Shown in pieces: positions 8,111 through 17,169 of a stretch of DNA of 64,000 nt. This stretch comes from an uncultured Bryobacteraceae bacterium (GTDB taxonomy: Bacteria > Acidobacteriota > Terriglobia > Bryobacterales > Bryobacteraceae): NCBI GenBank assembly GCA_937924525.1, contig CALDSU010000004.1, positions 62,001 through 126,000 of the forward strand. Reading direction: 5' to 3'. The stretch's first letter is position 1. The number at the start of each line of letters is the position of its first letter. Position numbers and translations under genes: made by a program. The notes below the pieces were generated by a model that saw nothing but the letters and a program-made list of their open reading frames with translations, did no database searches and had not been told where the DNA came from.

Positions 8111-8866
8111 TATGCCAGGCGGATCGACCATGCTCATGCGCAACGCCTTTGGCGAGGGCGCCGCTGCCGTGCTCGACGGCGACCGGCTGATTCTCGGCTT
8201 CGATCAGGAGGAGAATTCCCACCTGCTGGCGCTCGACAAGCGCACCGGCAGCAGATCTGGCGCGCCGACCGGGACGAGGTCAGCGCCTGGTCGCCGCCGC
8301 TGGTCACCGCCGTCAACGGCAGGAAACAGATCATCGTCAGCGCCACGCGGCGGGTCCGCGCCTAACGAATACGACACGGGCAAAGTCATTTGGGAGACCG
8401 CCGGGCTGGGCACCAACGTCATCCCGGCTCCCGCGACCCGAACCTGCTCGCCATTCGCCTGGGCCGCACGGGAGATCTGACCGGCTCGGACGCGATTCTC
8501 TGGACCAACCAGCGAGGCAATTCGTATACCCCTTCGCCGGTGCTGCACGAAGGCAAGATCTACTTCGTCACCGATACCGGGCTGGTGAACTGCTTTGACG
8601 TGCTCACCGGAGAAGCGCACTACCGGCAGCAGCGTCTGCCGCAGCCGTACAACTTCAAGGCGTCGCCGGTGGGCAGCAACGGCAAGCTGTGCCTGGCCAC
8701 CGAGCAGGGCGATGTGGTGGTGCTCAAGCTCGGCACGGCCTATGAAGTCCTGGCCACCAACACGCTTTCCGGGCAGATGTTCATCGCATCGCCGGCCGTG
8801 GCCGAAGGCGACTTGTACTTGCGGGGGCAGAACACGCTGTGCTGTATCCGGGAGGGCGGACGTTAG
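8111..8866 (+). pseudogene. Decayed PQQ-like beta-propeller protein (BamB-like)
   Basis: Blade-like sequence is spread over two reading frames. LDGDRLILGFDQEENSHLLALDKRTG is in one frame. A single-base loss near 8250 moves the continuation QIWRADRDEVSAW into another. TAA at 8363-8365 interrupts the expected RVRAYEYDTGKVIW, and removing one A restores the frame. At about 8431-8437 roughly a blade's worth of codons is missing between VIPAP and RDPNLLAIRLG, with another frame change. The last 140 codons, with NSYTPSPVLHEGKIYFVTDTG, are intact. The N-terminal half of a normal propeller is also absent. The multiple lesions make this a genuine pseudogene rather than a single sequencing error. Confidence 0.75.
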
Positions 8867-8881
8867 GCGCAAGGCCGGAAC

Positions 8882-11513
8882 ATGCGCTGGGTAGCCGTTC
8901 TTCTGCTCCCCCCCTCACCGCGGCCGCCGCCGGCGAACCGGCCGACTTCTTCGAAGTGCGCGTCCGGCCGGTGTTCGCCCGGTATTGCCACGCCTGCCAC
9001 ACGCGGTCGAAACTGGGCGGGCTGGAGATCACCTCGCGCGAGGCGCTGTTGCGCGGCGGCAAACGGGGCGCGGCGATTCTACCCGGCAATCCCACCGAGA
9101 GCCTGTTGATTCGCGCCGTGCGCAAGAACGGGGACGTGAAAATGCCTCCGCAGGGGCGTTTGACCGACCGCGAAATCGAAAACCTCGAACTCTGGATCAA
9201 GGCCGGCGCGCCGTGGCCGGAAACACAGGGGACGCCGCCGCCGCCGACCGGCGGCGAGTACGTGATTACGGCCGAGCAGCGTGCGTTCTGGTCGTTCCAG
9301 CCGATCCGGCGGCCGGCAGCGCCCACGGTGCGGAATCGCGCCTGGCCCCAAACTTCGATCGACGCGTTCGTGCTGGCCAAACTGGAGGAGAACGGTCTGA
9401 CGCCCGTCGCGCCCGCCGACCGGCGCACCTGGCTCCGCCGCGCGACGCTGGATCTGACCGGCGTGCCGCCCACCCCGGAGGAGGCGCTGGCGTTCGAGCG
9501 CGACACCGCCCCGGACGCGCGCGCCCGGGTAGTGGAACGGCTGCTGGCCTCCCCCCGCTATGGCGAGCGCTGGGCCCGCTACTGGCTGGACGTTGTGCGC
9601 TACGCCAACGACACGATGTTCGGCAAGCCGCCCGCGTTCGACCGCTACCGCGACTGGGTGATTCAGGCGCTGAACGACGACCTGCCGATGGATCGGTTTC
9701 TGAAGGCGCACCTCGCGGGTGACCTGCCGCGGGACACCGGCCGCGATCTGCGGCCCGCGCTGACGCCGTTCGTCGATACTTCCAGCGGATTCGCCGATGA
9801 CGATCGCGTCGACCTCGTGGGGCGCGGCTTCCTGGGGCTGACCCTGCAATGCGCCCAGTGCCACGACCACCAATACGACCCCATTCCCACGCAGGATTTC
9901 TACTCGCTGATGGGCGTGTTCCGCAGCACACGCCCGCGCGAAATTCCGCTGGCGCCGGCCCCGGTGGTGGAAGAGCACCGGCGTCTCCGGCAGGCCGCCG
10001 ATGAGGCTGCGAAAGCGGTGAAAGAATTTGTCGACGCCGAGAACGCGCGGGTGATCGGGAGCCTGGCCGGCAAGACGGCGGCGTACCTGCTGGCGGCGCG
10101 CGAGGCGGGCCCGGCCGGGGGGCTGGACCCCGAGACGGTCGCCCGCTGGCGACGCTACCTGCGCCAGCCGGTCAAGCCGCACCCGTTCTTCCGGACCTTT
10201 GAGTCCCTGCCGGCGCGCCAGGCGGCCGCGCCGCGCGCCGAAGCCCTGCGTCTGGAAAAGCTGATTCTCGAGGCGCTGGCCGAAAAGGGGCGCGTCGACG
10301 CATACAACCGTATGCTGACCGCGGGCGTGGATGTGCAGCGCATGCTCGGCGAGGTGGAAGGGCGCACCATGGCGCGCGACCGGTACATGTTGTGGCAGGA
10401 CCTGTGCGCGCGCGGCAATCCGCGGGCGGCGCTGTCCGGTCCGGACGCGCGGGTGGACGGCGTGCTGTATTACCGGCCCGAAGCGCTCGGCCGCTTTCTG
10501 TCGCCCGCCCGGGCGCAACTGGCGGCGCTCGGCGCCCGCGCCGCCGAACGCAAACAGCGCGTGCCGCCGCCGTATCCCTACCTGAGCGCCATCGCAGATC
10601 TGCCCACGCCGCTGAATCTGCGCGGCCACGTGCGTGGCAGCGCGGAGAACCTCGGCCCCGAAGCGCCGCGGCGCTTTCTGCGCATTCTTTCCGACGGCGA
10701 GCCACCGCCCTTCCGGCACGGCAGCGGACGCCTGGAACTGGCGGAAGCGATCGCCAGCCCGCGCAATCCGCTCACCGCGCGGGTGCTGGTGAATCGCCTT
10801 TGGCAGTGGCGGTTCGGCCAGGGACTGGTGCGCACGCCGGCTAACTTCGGCCAAACCGGCGAGCGGCCCACGCACCCGGAGCTGCTGGACTACCTGGCGG
10901 GACGCCTGATCGATCAGGGCTGGTCGCTGAAGAGGCTGCACCGGGAGATGCTGCTTTCCTCCGTCTATGCCCTGAGCGCGGCGCGGAGCGCGGCTCATGA
11001 CGCCGCCGATCCGGACAATCGCCTGCTGGGGCGTTTCGCGCGGCGGCGCCTGGACGTCGAGGCGCTGCGGGACTCCATGCTGGCGGTGAGCGGGACGCTC
11101 GACCCGGCGGCGGGCGGTGCGCCCTTGCCGCTCGACGCGGCCACCAACCGCCGGCGCACCGTGTATGGCTTCATCAGCCGCCAGCGTCGCGATCCGCTGC
11201 TGGCGGTGTTCGATTTTCCCAATCCCAACCTGACCAGCGAACAGCGCGTACCCACCACGGTTCCGACGCAGCGGCTTTTCCTGTTGAACGGCGAGTTCAT
11301 GGAGCAGCAGGCGAAGGCGCTCAGCCGCCGTGCGAAAGCCGAAACGGACGGCTCGGGGCAAGCGCGGCTGCACCGGATCTGCGCGCTCGCCGACCAGCGC
11401 GCGCCCGAGCCCGGGGAGGTCGCGCGCGGGCTGCGCTTCACTGCCGCGGGCGAAGAGGCGTGGGCGCGTTTTGCCCAGGTTTTGCTGGCGGTGAACGAAT
11501 TCCTCTATATTGA
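8882..11513 (+). CDS. DUF1549/DUF1553 planctomycete-type cytochrome-like protein, frame broken at both ends
   Basis: The intact core (8917 to about 11505) has an N-terminal haem-type motif CHACH in FARYCHACHTRSKLGG, the DUF1549 domain (IDAFVLAKLEENGL, a second CxxCH in LQCAQCHDHQYDPI) and a C-terminal DUF1553 domain ending LLAVNEFLY. The start MRWVAVLLL at 8882 is a signal peptide in a different frame from the body; adding one C to the C7 run at 8908-8914 joins them seamlessly. The natural TGA at 11511 is out of frame by one base, so the frame runs on to 11880 across the next gene. Family members are secreted and nearly always paired with DUF1501 proteins, as here. Molecular function is unknown. 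Confidence 0.75.
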
Positions 11514-11524
11514 GGAGCATCCTC

Positions 11525-12907
11525 ATGCGACGACGCGACCTGCTTGGCGGCCTGGCGAACGGATTTGGCCTGTTCGCTTTCTCGCAGGTGGCCCCGCGCG
11601 CCTCGGGCGCCGGCCCGCTCGCGCCCAAAGCGCCCCACTTCGCGGCGAAGGCCAAGCGCGTCATTTTTCTATTCCTGAATGGCGGGCTGTCGCACGTCGA
11701 CTCGTTCGACCCCAAGCCGCTGCTGGCGAAATACCACGGCAAGCCGAGCCCTATCGGCAATCTGCGCACCGAACGCAAGACGGGCAACCTGATGGCGTCG
11801 CCCTTCGCGTTCGCGCGGTACGGGCAGGCGGGACTGGAGGTGCGCGAGTTATTCCCGCAAGTCGCGCGCCATGCCGATGAACTCTGCCTGATACGGTCGA
11901 TGCACACCGACATCCCGAACCACCCGCCCGCGCTGGTGATGATGAATTGCGGGCGCAACGTGATCGGGACGCCGTCGTACGGATCGTGGATTACCTATGG
12001 GCTCGGTACGGAAAATCAGAACCTGCCTGGTTACGTGGTGCTGTGTCCGGGCAAGCCCAACGCGGTAGGCGCGCAACTGTGGTCGTCGCAGTTTCTGCCC
12101 GGCGTTTACCAGGGCACGCACATTCAGAATGACGAGCGCGCCGCTGACCCGGACGGGCTGATCCCGTTCCTGCGCCCTTTGCGCCTGTCCGACGCGCAGC
12201 AGCGCGAACAGGTGGATTTCCTCACCGAGATCAACCGCGAGCACCTGCGCCGGCGGGAGGGGGACGCCGAGCTCGAGGCCAGCATTCAGGCGATGGAGAT
12301 CGCCTACCGGATGCAGGCGGAGGCCACCGACGCCTTCGACCTGCGAAAGGAGAAGCCGGCGACGCATGCGCGCTATGGCGATTCGAATTTTGGCCGCGGC
12401 TGCCTGCTGGCGCGGCGGCTGGTGGAGCCCGGCGTGCGCACGGTGCAAGTCTTCTTCGAAGCCAGCGACCCCTGGGACCACCACGCCGACATCATGATGC
12501 ACCAGCAGCTGGCGGCGATGGCCGATCCGGCGATCGCGGCGCTGCTCGACGATCTGCGGGTTTCGGGCTTGCTGGCCGAAACGCTGGTGCTGGTGGGCTC
12601 CGAGTTCGGCCGCACGCCGACGGCGGAGATCAGCGTCCGCCAGTTCCTCCAGAATGGGCGGGATCACAACCCCTATGGATTCACGGTGTTGCTGGCGGGC
12701 GGCGGCGTCCGGGGAGGCTACGCTCACGGCGCCACGGACGAATGGGGCTGGCGCGCGGTGGACAAACCGGTGCACGTCCACGATCTGCACGCCACCCTGC
12801 TCCACCTGCTGGGGTTCGATCATACGCGGCTGACGTATCATTACAGCGGTCGCGACTTCCGGCTGACCGATGTGGAAGGAAATGTGGTGAAGGAGATTAT
12901 GGCGTGA
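11525..12907 (+). CDS. DUF1501 family exported protein, copy 1
   Basis: 460 residues, with a Tat-like start (MRRRDLLGGLANGFGL), then the DUF1501 signature of the alkaline-phosphatase/sulfatase superfamily: LFLNGGLSHVDSFDPK, IRSMHTDIPNHPP, GLGTENQNLPGYVV, GSEFGRTP, NGRDHNPYGF and HVHDLHATLLHLLGFDH. The ATG at 11525 is fixed by GAGGAG at 11512-11517, 7 nt upstream, and by the Arg-rich export signal; a TTG 15 nt earlier is also in frame. It overlaps the next DUF1501 gene by 4 nt. The family's substrate is unknown; its partner is usually a DUF1549/DUF1553 protein, as here. Confidence 0.88.
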   Translation: MRRRDLLGGLANGFGLFAFSQVAPRASGAGPLAPKAPHFAAKAKRVIFLFLNGGLSHVDSFDPKPLLAKYHGKPSPIGNLRTERKTGNLMASPFAFARYGQAGLEVRELFPQVARHADELCLIRSMHTDIPNHPPALVMMNCGRNVIGTPSYGSWITYGLGTENQNLPGYVVLCPGKPNAVGAQLWSSQFLPGVYQGTHIQNDERAADPDGLIPFLRPLRLSDAQQREQVDFLTEINREHLRRREGDAELEASIQAMEIAYRMQAEATDAFDLRKEKPATHARYGDSNFGRGCLLARRLVEPGVRTVQVFFEASDPWDHHADIMMHQQLAAMADPAIAALLDDLRVSGLLAETLVLVGSEFGRTPTAEISVRQFLQNGRDHNPYGFTVLLAGGGVRGGYAHGATDEWGWRAVDKPVHVHDLHATLLHLLGFDHTRLTYHYSGRDFRLTDVEGNVVKEIMA

Positions 12908-14274
12908 CGCGAAGGCAGTTGCTGCGCTCGCTCGGCGCGGGCGGCGGATGGCTGGGTTTGCAGGGGATGTTGGGCGCGGCCACCGCAGGTTCCCCCTTGG
13001 CGCCGAAAGTCCCACACTTTCCCGCCAAGGCCAAGCGCCTGGCGTATCTGTTCCTCAACGGCGGTCCGTCGCACGTGGACACCTTCGATCCCAAGGCGCT
13101 GCTGACCAAACACCACGGCCAGCCGATCCCCAGCGGCAACCTGAAAACGGAACGGCGCACCGGGAACCTGCTGAAGTCGCCCTTCACCTTCCAGCGTTAC
13201 GGCAAGAGCGGCATCGAGGTCAGCGAGATCTTCCCCGAACTCGGCAAGCGGATCGATGACATCTGCGTGATCCGCTCGATGCACACCGACCTGCCCAATC
13301 ACGAGCCGTCGCTGCTGATGCTCAACTGCGGCGACCGGCTGCCTGGCCGCCCGTCAATGGGCTCCTGGCTGACATATGGGTTAGGCACCGAGAACCAGAA
13401 TCTGCCGGGTTTCGTAGTGATGTGTCCGGGCCTGCCGGTGATCGGACCGGAGTTGTGGACGTCCAGTTTTCTGCCCGCGGTGTATCAGGGCACGCACATC
13501 CCGAACCACGAAACAGATCCCGAAAAACTCATCCAGCACATCCGCGGCGCCGCGCCGCGCGAAACGCAGCGCGCCCAGCTTGACCTGCTGGCCCGACTGA
13601 ACCGCCGCCACCAGGAACGCGAAGGCGACGACCCCCAACTGGAAGGCGCGATCCAGGCCATGGAGATCGCCTACCGCATGCAGACCGAAGCCCCCGACGC
13701 GTTCGACATCGGCCAGGAGCCGGAAGCGGTGCGCGCCCGCTACGGCGAAGGCGACTTCGCGCGCGGCTGCCTGATCGCGCGCCGGCTGCTCGAGCGCGGC
13801 GTGCGCATGGTGCAAGTCTATTTCGGCAACTCCCAACCATGGGACAACCATGACGACATCCTTATCCACCGGAAGCTGGCCGCCCAATCCGACCGGCCCA
13901 TGGCGGCCTTGCTCCAGGACCTGAAGGCGTCGGGACTGCTGGACGAGACCATTGTGTTGATCGGCGGCGAGTTCGGGCGTACCCCGTCGGTCGAAACCAG
14001 CGGGCTGGTGTATGTTCAGAACGGCCGCGACCACAACAATCACGGCTTCTCGGTGCTGGTGGCAGGCGGCGGCTTCAAGGGCGGCTACGTCCACGGCGCC
14101 ACGGACGATTTCGGTTTCAAGGCGGTGGAAAAGCCGGTCCACCCGCACGACCTGCACGCCACGATTCTGCACCAGATGGGCTTCGACCATACGCGGCTGA
14201 CCTACCACCATAGCGGGCGGGACTACCGGCTGACCGACGTGGCAGGCAACGTGGTGCGGGAGTTGCTGGCTTGA
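12904..14274 (+). CDS. DUF1501 family exported protein, copy 2
   Basis: 456 residues, starting at a GTG that overlaps the previous stop (GTGA). The N-terminus TRRQLLRSLGAGGGWLGL is a Tat-type signal (TRRQLL). All family landmarks are present: LFLNGGPSHVDTFDPK, IRSMHTDLPNHEP, GLGTENQNLPGFVV, GGEFGRTP, NGRDHNNHGF and HPHDLHATILHQMGFDH. It aligns with copy 1 over its full length with almost no gaps and most motifs identical, so the pair is a tandem duplication that diverged. Both probably act outside the cytoplasmic membrane; function unknown. Confidence 0.88.
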   Translation: MTRRQLLRSLGAGGGWLGLQGMLGAATAGSPLAPKVPHFPAKAKRLAYLFLNGGPSHVDTFDPKALLTKHHGQPIPSGNLKTERRTGNLLKSPFTFQRYGKSGIEVSEIFPELGKRIDDICVIRSMHTDLPNHEPSLLMLNCGDRLPGRPSMGSWLTYGLGTENQNLPGFVVMCPGLPVIGPELWTSSFLPAVYQGTHIPNHETDPEKLIQHIRGAAPRETQRAQLDLLARLNRRHQEREGDDPQLEGAIQAMEIAYRMQTEAPDAFDIGQEPEAVRARYGEGDFARGCLIARRLLERGVRMVQVYFGNSQPWDNHDDILIHRKLAAQSDRPMAALLQDLKASGLLDETIVLIGGEFGRTPSVETSGLVYVQNGRDHNNHGFSVLVAGGGFKGGYVHGATDDFGFKAVEKPVHPHDLHATILHQMGFDHTRLTYHHSGRDYRLTDVAGNVVRELLA

Positions 14275-14325
14275 AGGGGTCGGCGCGAGCTTGGTCCAGG
14301 GCGCAAGAAGCGGGCCACGCTGGCG

Positions 14326-14331
14326 TAAAAT
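14326..14331 (+). promoter_or_regulatory. -10-like box TAAAAT upstream of the beta-helix gene
   Basis: TAAAAT ends 9 nt before the ATG at 14341, in a 66-nt gap with no Shine-Dalgarno sequence. It would give a leaderless or two-to-three-nucleotide leader transcript. Confidence 0.35.
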
Positions 14332-14340
14332 AAGGGCGTC

Positions 14341-15657
14341 ATGCATACGCTGGGCCGCCGGGCGTTGTTCGGGATTCCTTTCCTGGCGTTTGCGCAAGGC
14401 AACGGGAAGGACGCCCGGGCGGTGGAGGAAGTGCGCGCGGGCCGGCGCAAGGTGGCCAACGCTGCGTGGTGGGGCTTTGACCCGCAGGATTCCACCGCGG
14501 CGTTGCAAGCGGCGCTCGATTCGCCAGCGCCGGCGGTGGTGGTGCCGTACATGGGCGCGCCGTGGGTGGTGACGCCCCTCCAACTCCGCAGCCACCAGGA
14601 ACTGCTCTTCGAGCCGGGCGTTCTGGTCCTGGCCAAGAAGGGCGAATTTCGCGGACGCGGCGACAGCCTGTTCACCGCCAGCGGCGTCGAGAACCTGACC
14701 ATTCGCGGCTACGGCGCCACCTTCCGCATGCACAAGCGCGACTATCAGAAAGCGCCCTACGAGAAGGCGGAGTGGCGCATGGGCCTTTCGCTGCGCGGCG
14801 TCAAGCACGTGCGGGTCGAGGGACTCCGCATCGAGAGCACGGGCGGCGACGGCTTCTACATCGACGGCGGCGCCGGACGGGCCTGGAGCGAAGACATCGT
14901 GCTGAGAGATTGCGTCGCACACGACAATCACCGGCAGGGGCTCAGCGTGATCAGCGCGCAACGCCTGCTGGTGGAAAATTGCCGCTTCTCCGCCACCAGC
15001 GGCACGCCTCCGGAGGCGGGGATCGACCTGGAGCCCGACACGGAAGAGCAGCGGCTTTCCGATATCACCATTCGCAACTGCGCCTTCGAGAACAACCATG
15101 GCCACGCCTTGCTGGTCTACCTGCGGCCGCTCAGCCGCCAATCCGCCCCCGTTTCCATCCGCGTGGAACGCTGCCTGTCGCGCATGAGCGCGGGCGAGAC
15201 GCACGGGTGGGCCGGTTACGCCATCGGGACCGCGAAGGACGACGGGCCGCCAGGACTGATTGAACTGGTGGAGTGCGTGGCGGAGCACACGGGCCGGGAG
15301 GGCCTGAAAGTGTTCGACAAATCGGCCGGGAGCGTCAAGGTGCGCGCCGAGCGGTGCCACTGGAACAATCCCTGGAACGCGCCGGTTCCCGAATACGGGG
15401 GCCCGCGGGTGCCGGTGCTGGTGGAATTGCGGCGCGCGGAGCTGACGAAAGAGCCGGGAGGAATCGAGTTCGCCGACTGCTATGTCTACGATTCGGCGCC
15501 GCGGCCGGCGGTGCAGTACGAGGACGCTACGGAGAGCGCTCCTCTGGTGGAGGTGGCGGGCAGAATCCTGGTGCGCGATCCCGAAAGGGCGCGTCCTCGG
15601 CTCGGAACGCGGACGCGGGGGGTGAACCTGCGAGTGGAATCGCTTAGCACCACGTAG
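14341..15657 (+). CDS. Secreted right-handed parallel beta-helix protein
   Basis: 438 residues, with a short N-terminal signal (about 1-18, ending FLAFAQ). A pectate-lyase/glycoside-hydrolase-28-like repeat pattern follows, with turns such as VENLTIRGYGATF, VKHVRVEGLRIEST, SEDIVLRDCVAHDN and LSDITIRNCAFENN, each rung about 20-25 residues. This is the fold of polysaccharide lyases, epimerases and carbohydrate hydrolases. No specific catalytic signature can be assigned, so it may bind or degrade a plant or microbial polysaccharide. Single gene; convergent with the Clp-like gene beyond the small ORF. Confidence 0.75.
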   Translation: MHTLGRRALFGIPFLAFAQGNGKDARAVEEVRAGRRKVANAAWWGFDPQDSTAALQAALDSPAPAVVVPYMGAPWVVTPLQLRSHQELLFEPGVLVLAKKGEFRGRGDSLFTASGVENLTIRGYGATFRMHKRDYQKAPYEKAEWRMGLSLRGVKHVRVEGLRIESTGGDGFYIDGGAGRAWSEDIVLRDCVAHDNHRQGLSVISAQRLLVENCRFSATSGTPPEAGIDLEPDTEEQRLSDITIRNCAFENNHGHALLVYLRPLSRQSAPVSIRVERCLSRMSAGETHGWAGYAIGTAKDDGPPGLIELVECVAEHTGREGLKVFDKSAGSVKVRAERCHWNNPWNAPVPEYGGPRVPVLVELRRAELTKEPGGIEFADCYVYDSAPRPAVQYEDATESAPLVEVAGRILVRDPERARPRLGTRTRGVNLRVESLSTT

Positions 15658-15679
15658 GCGCGTGACGGCGGCAGTAGCC

Positions 15680-15969
15680 ATGGATCCGATGATTCTTCTG
15701 CGGGCGTTCGGAGTGGGGGCCGTCGCGATCTGGATCACGCTGGGGATCGCCGGGTGCGCGGGGGATGCCCGGCGCAGGGAGAGTCTGCCCTTCTGGTAAC
15801 CCTGGCGGTGCTTGTGTTCTTCCCGTTGGGCCTGCTGGCTTGGCTGGTCTTCCGGCCGGGGCGGCAGCCGGCCGGCGGGCGGGTCAGGCCCGGCGAGTTC
15901 CCCGGCTTCCCGCCGCGCGGCCCGCTTCCACCGCGACGCTTCCCGCCATCCGCGCCAACTGCGAAGTGA
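15680..15969 (+). pseudogene. Small two-TM membrane protein split by a frame change (low certainty)
   Basis: ATG at 15680 opens a 39-codon frame with one TM segment (ILLRAFGVGAVAIWITLGIAG) that stops at 15797-15799. The adjacent frame continues without a gap as VTLAVLVFFPLGLLAWLVF, a second TM ending in an Arg-Pro-Gly tail. Joined, they would make a compact two-helix membrane protein similar in layout to small PLD-N-like proteins. The tail overlaps the end of the convergent Clp-like gene by 86 bp. It could be a broken gene, an indel error, or two unrelated short ORFs. Confidence 0.35.
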
Positions 15970-17059
15970 ACGACGAGCCGATCAGTTGGGTCATGGCGTA
16001 CTCGGGCAGGTCCTCGGCCTCCTTGGTGAACACTAGGCGTCCGGAGGCGTGGTCGTAGTCTACCCGCACCATGTCGCGGGCGCGGATCTGTTCGGTCGCA
16101 ATCAGGTTCGACAGCGGGTGAACCAGGTTCCGCTCGAGGACACGTTTCAGATGGCGGGCGCCGTACTTGACGTCGGTGCCTTGCGCGAGCAAATGCTCTT
16201 TGGCGCCCGCCGTGAGCGAGAAGACGAACGGCACGTTGACCGGAGATTCGAAGACGCGCCGCTGCACCATCCGCAACTCGATGTCCAGGATTTTTCGCAG
16301 CTCCGGCTCTCCCAGGGGCCGGAACACAACCATTTTGTCGATGCGGTTCAGGAACTCCGGGGTGAATTTCTTGCGGGCCGCTTCCAGTCCTGTGCGGGCG
16401 ATCTTGCCGTCCAGTTGCGGATTGGTTCGCGCGGTTTCCCGGCTGTCGGGGGAGGCGCCGAAGCCCAGCCGGGGACGCAGCAGCGACTCCATCTCGGTGG
16501 CGCCCAAGTTGCTAGTCATGAAGATCAGGGTGCGGGAAAAATCCACCCGGCGGTTGTCGCCCAGCGTCAGCGTGGCCTTGTCCAGGATGCCCAGCAACAG
16601 ATTCCACAGCGCGTCGCTGGCCTTTTCGATCTCATCGAACAGGACAAAGCTGAGTTTGCACGTCTCGGTCTGGAACTGATTCAAAGCTTCCTGGCAAAGC
16701 ATGGGATGGGTTTCCCGGTGTCCCAGGTAACCCGGAGGCGACCCGATCAGCTTGGCGATTTCGTGGCTGTGCTGAAATTCGGCGCAATCCACCTTGATCA
16801 CCGCCTGGGCATCGTTCACCAGCGCTTCGGCCGTGGCTTCCACCAGCCGCGTCTTGCCGGACCCGGTGGGCCCGAGGAACAGGAAATTCCCCACAGGCCT
16901 TCCGGGCTGGGTCATCCCGGCCAGATAGGTTTGATAAATGTTTACGATATGGCCGATCGCCTCGTCCTGACCGACGACCCTTGCTTTCAGCTTCGCCTCC
17001 AGGCGGTCGGCATGCTGTCCGGTGAGGGTAGGATCCAGCGGCTGATTGGTGCGTGTCAT
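15884..17059 (-). CDS. Single-ring Clp/HSP100-type AAA+ ATPase without N-domain
   Basis: 391 residues from the ATG at 17059 (an in-frame GTG lies at 17107). It consists of one AAA+ module of the ClpA/B/C second-domain type: Walker A GPTGSGKT (63-70), Walker B VLFDEIEKA (139-147), sensor-1 MTSN, arginine finger FLNRID, and the small C-terminal domain with sensor-2 GARHLKR. It lacks the N-domain and first AAA ring of ClpA/ClpB, at about half their length. An LGF tripeptide at 198-200, between sensor 1 and the arginine finger, sits where ClpA/ClpC/ClpX carry their ClpP-binding loop. It is probably a cytoplasmic unfoldase; no protease gene is adjacent. Confidence 0.85.
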   Translation of the reverse strand: MTRTNQPLDPTLTGQHADRLEAKLKARVVGQDEAIGHIVNIYQTYLAGMTQPGRPVGNFLFLGPTGSGKTRLVEATAEALVNDAQAVIKVDCAEFQHSHEIAKLIGSPPGYLGHRETHPMLCQEALNQFQTETCKLSFVLFDEIEKASDALWNLLLGILDKATLTLGDNRRVDFSRTLIFMTSNLGATEMESLLRPRLGFGASPDSRETARTNPQLDGKIARTGLEAARKKFTPEFLNRIDKMVVFRPLGEPELRKILDIELRMVQRRVFESPVNVPFVFSLTAGAKEHLLAQGTDVKYGARHLKRVLERNLVHPLSNLIATEQIRARDMVRVDYDHASGRLVFTKEAEDLPEYAMTQLIGSSFTSQLARMAGSVAVEAGRAAGSRGTRRA

Positions 17060-17169
17060 GGGCGTCAGTTCCAAAAGCGGGGGATGCGCCTGAACCTGCT
17101 GGCGCACCCTCCGGGATTAGCTCCAGCATGCGCTGTGCCAAGATTCCTTATCGGCCAATGACGGCCCCG

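Noticed and set aside
11514-11880. Extension of the DUF1549/DUF1553 frame over the DUF1501 gene
   Set aside because: The added residues do not resemble the family; they are a shadow of DUF1501, and the family's normal end is at 11513.
9079-11958. Minus-strand open frame of 959 codons under the DUF1549/DUF1553 gene
   Set aside because: Shadow of the plus-strand gene; composition is Arg/Gln/His rich and no conserved domain is visible.
13381-15738. Minus-strand open frame of 785 codons
   Set aside because: Antisense to the DUF1501 and beta-helix genes, which have clear family motifs in the other strand.
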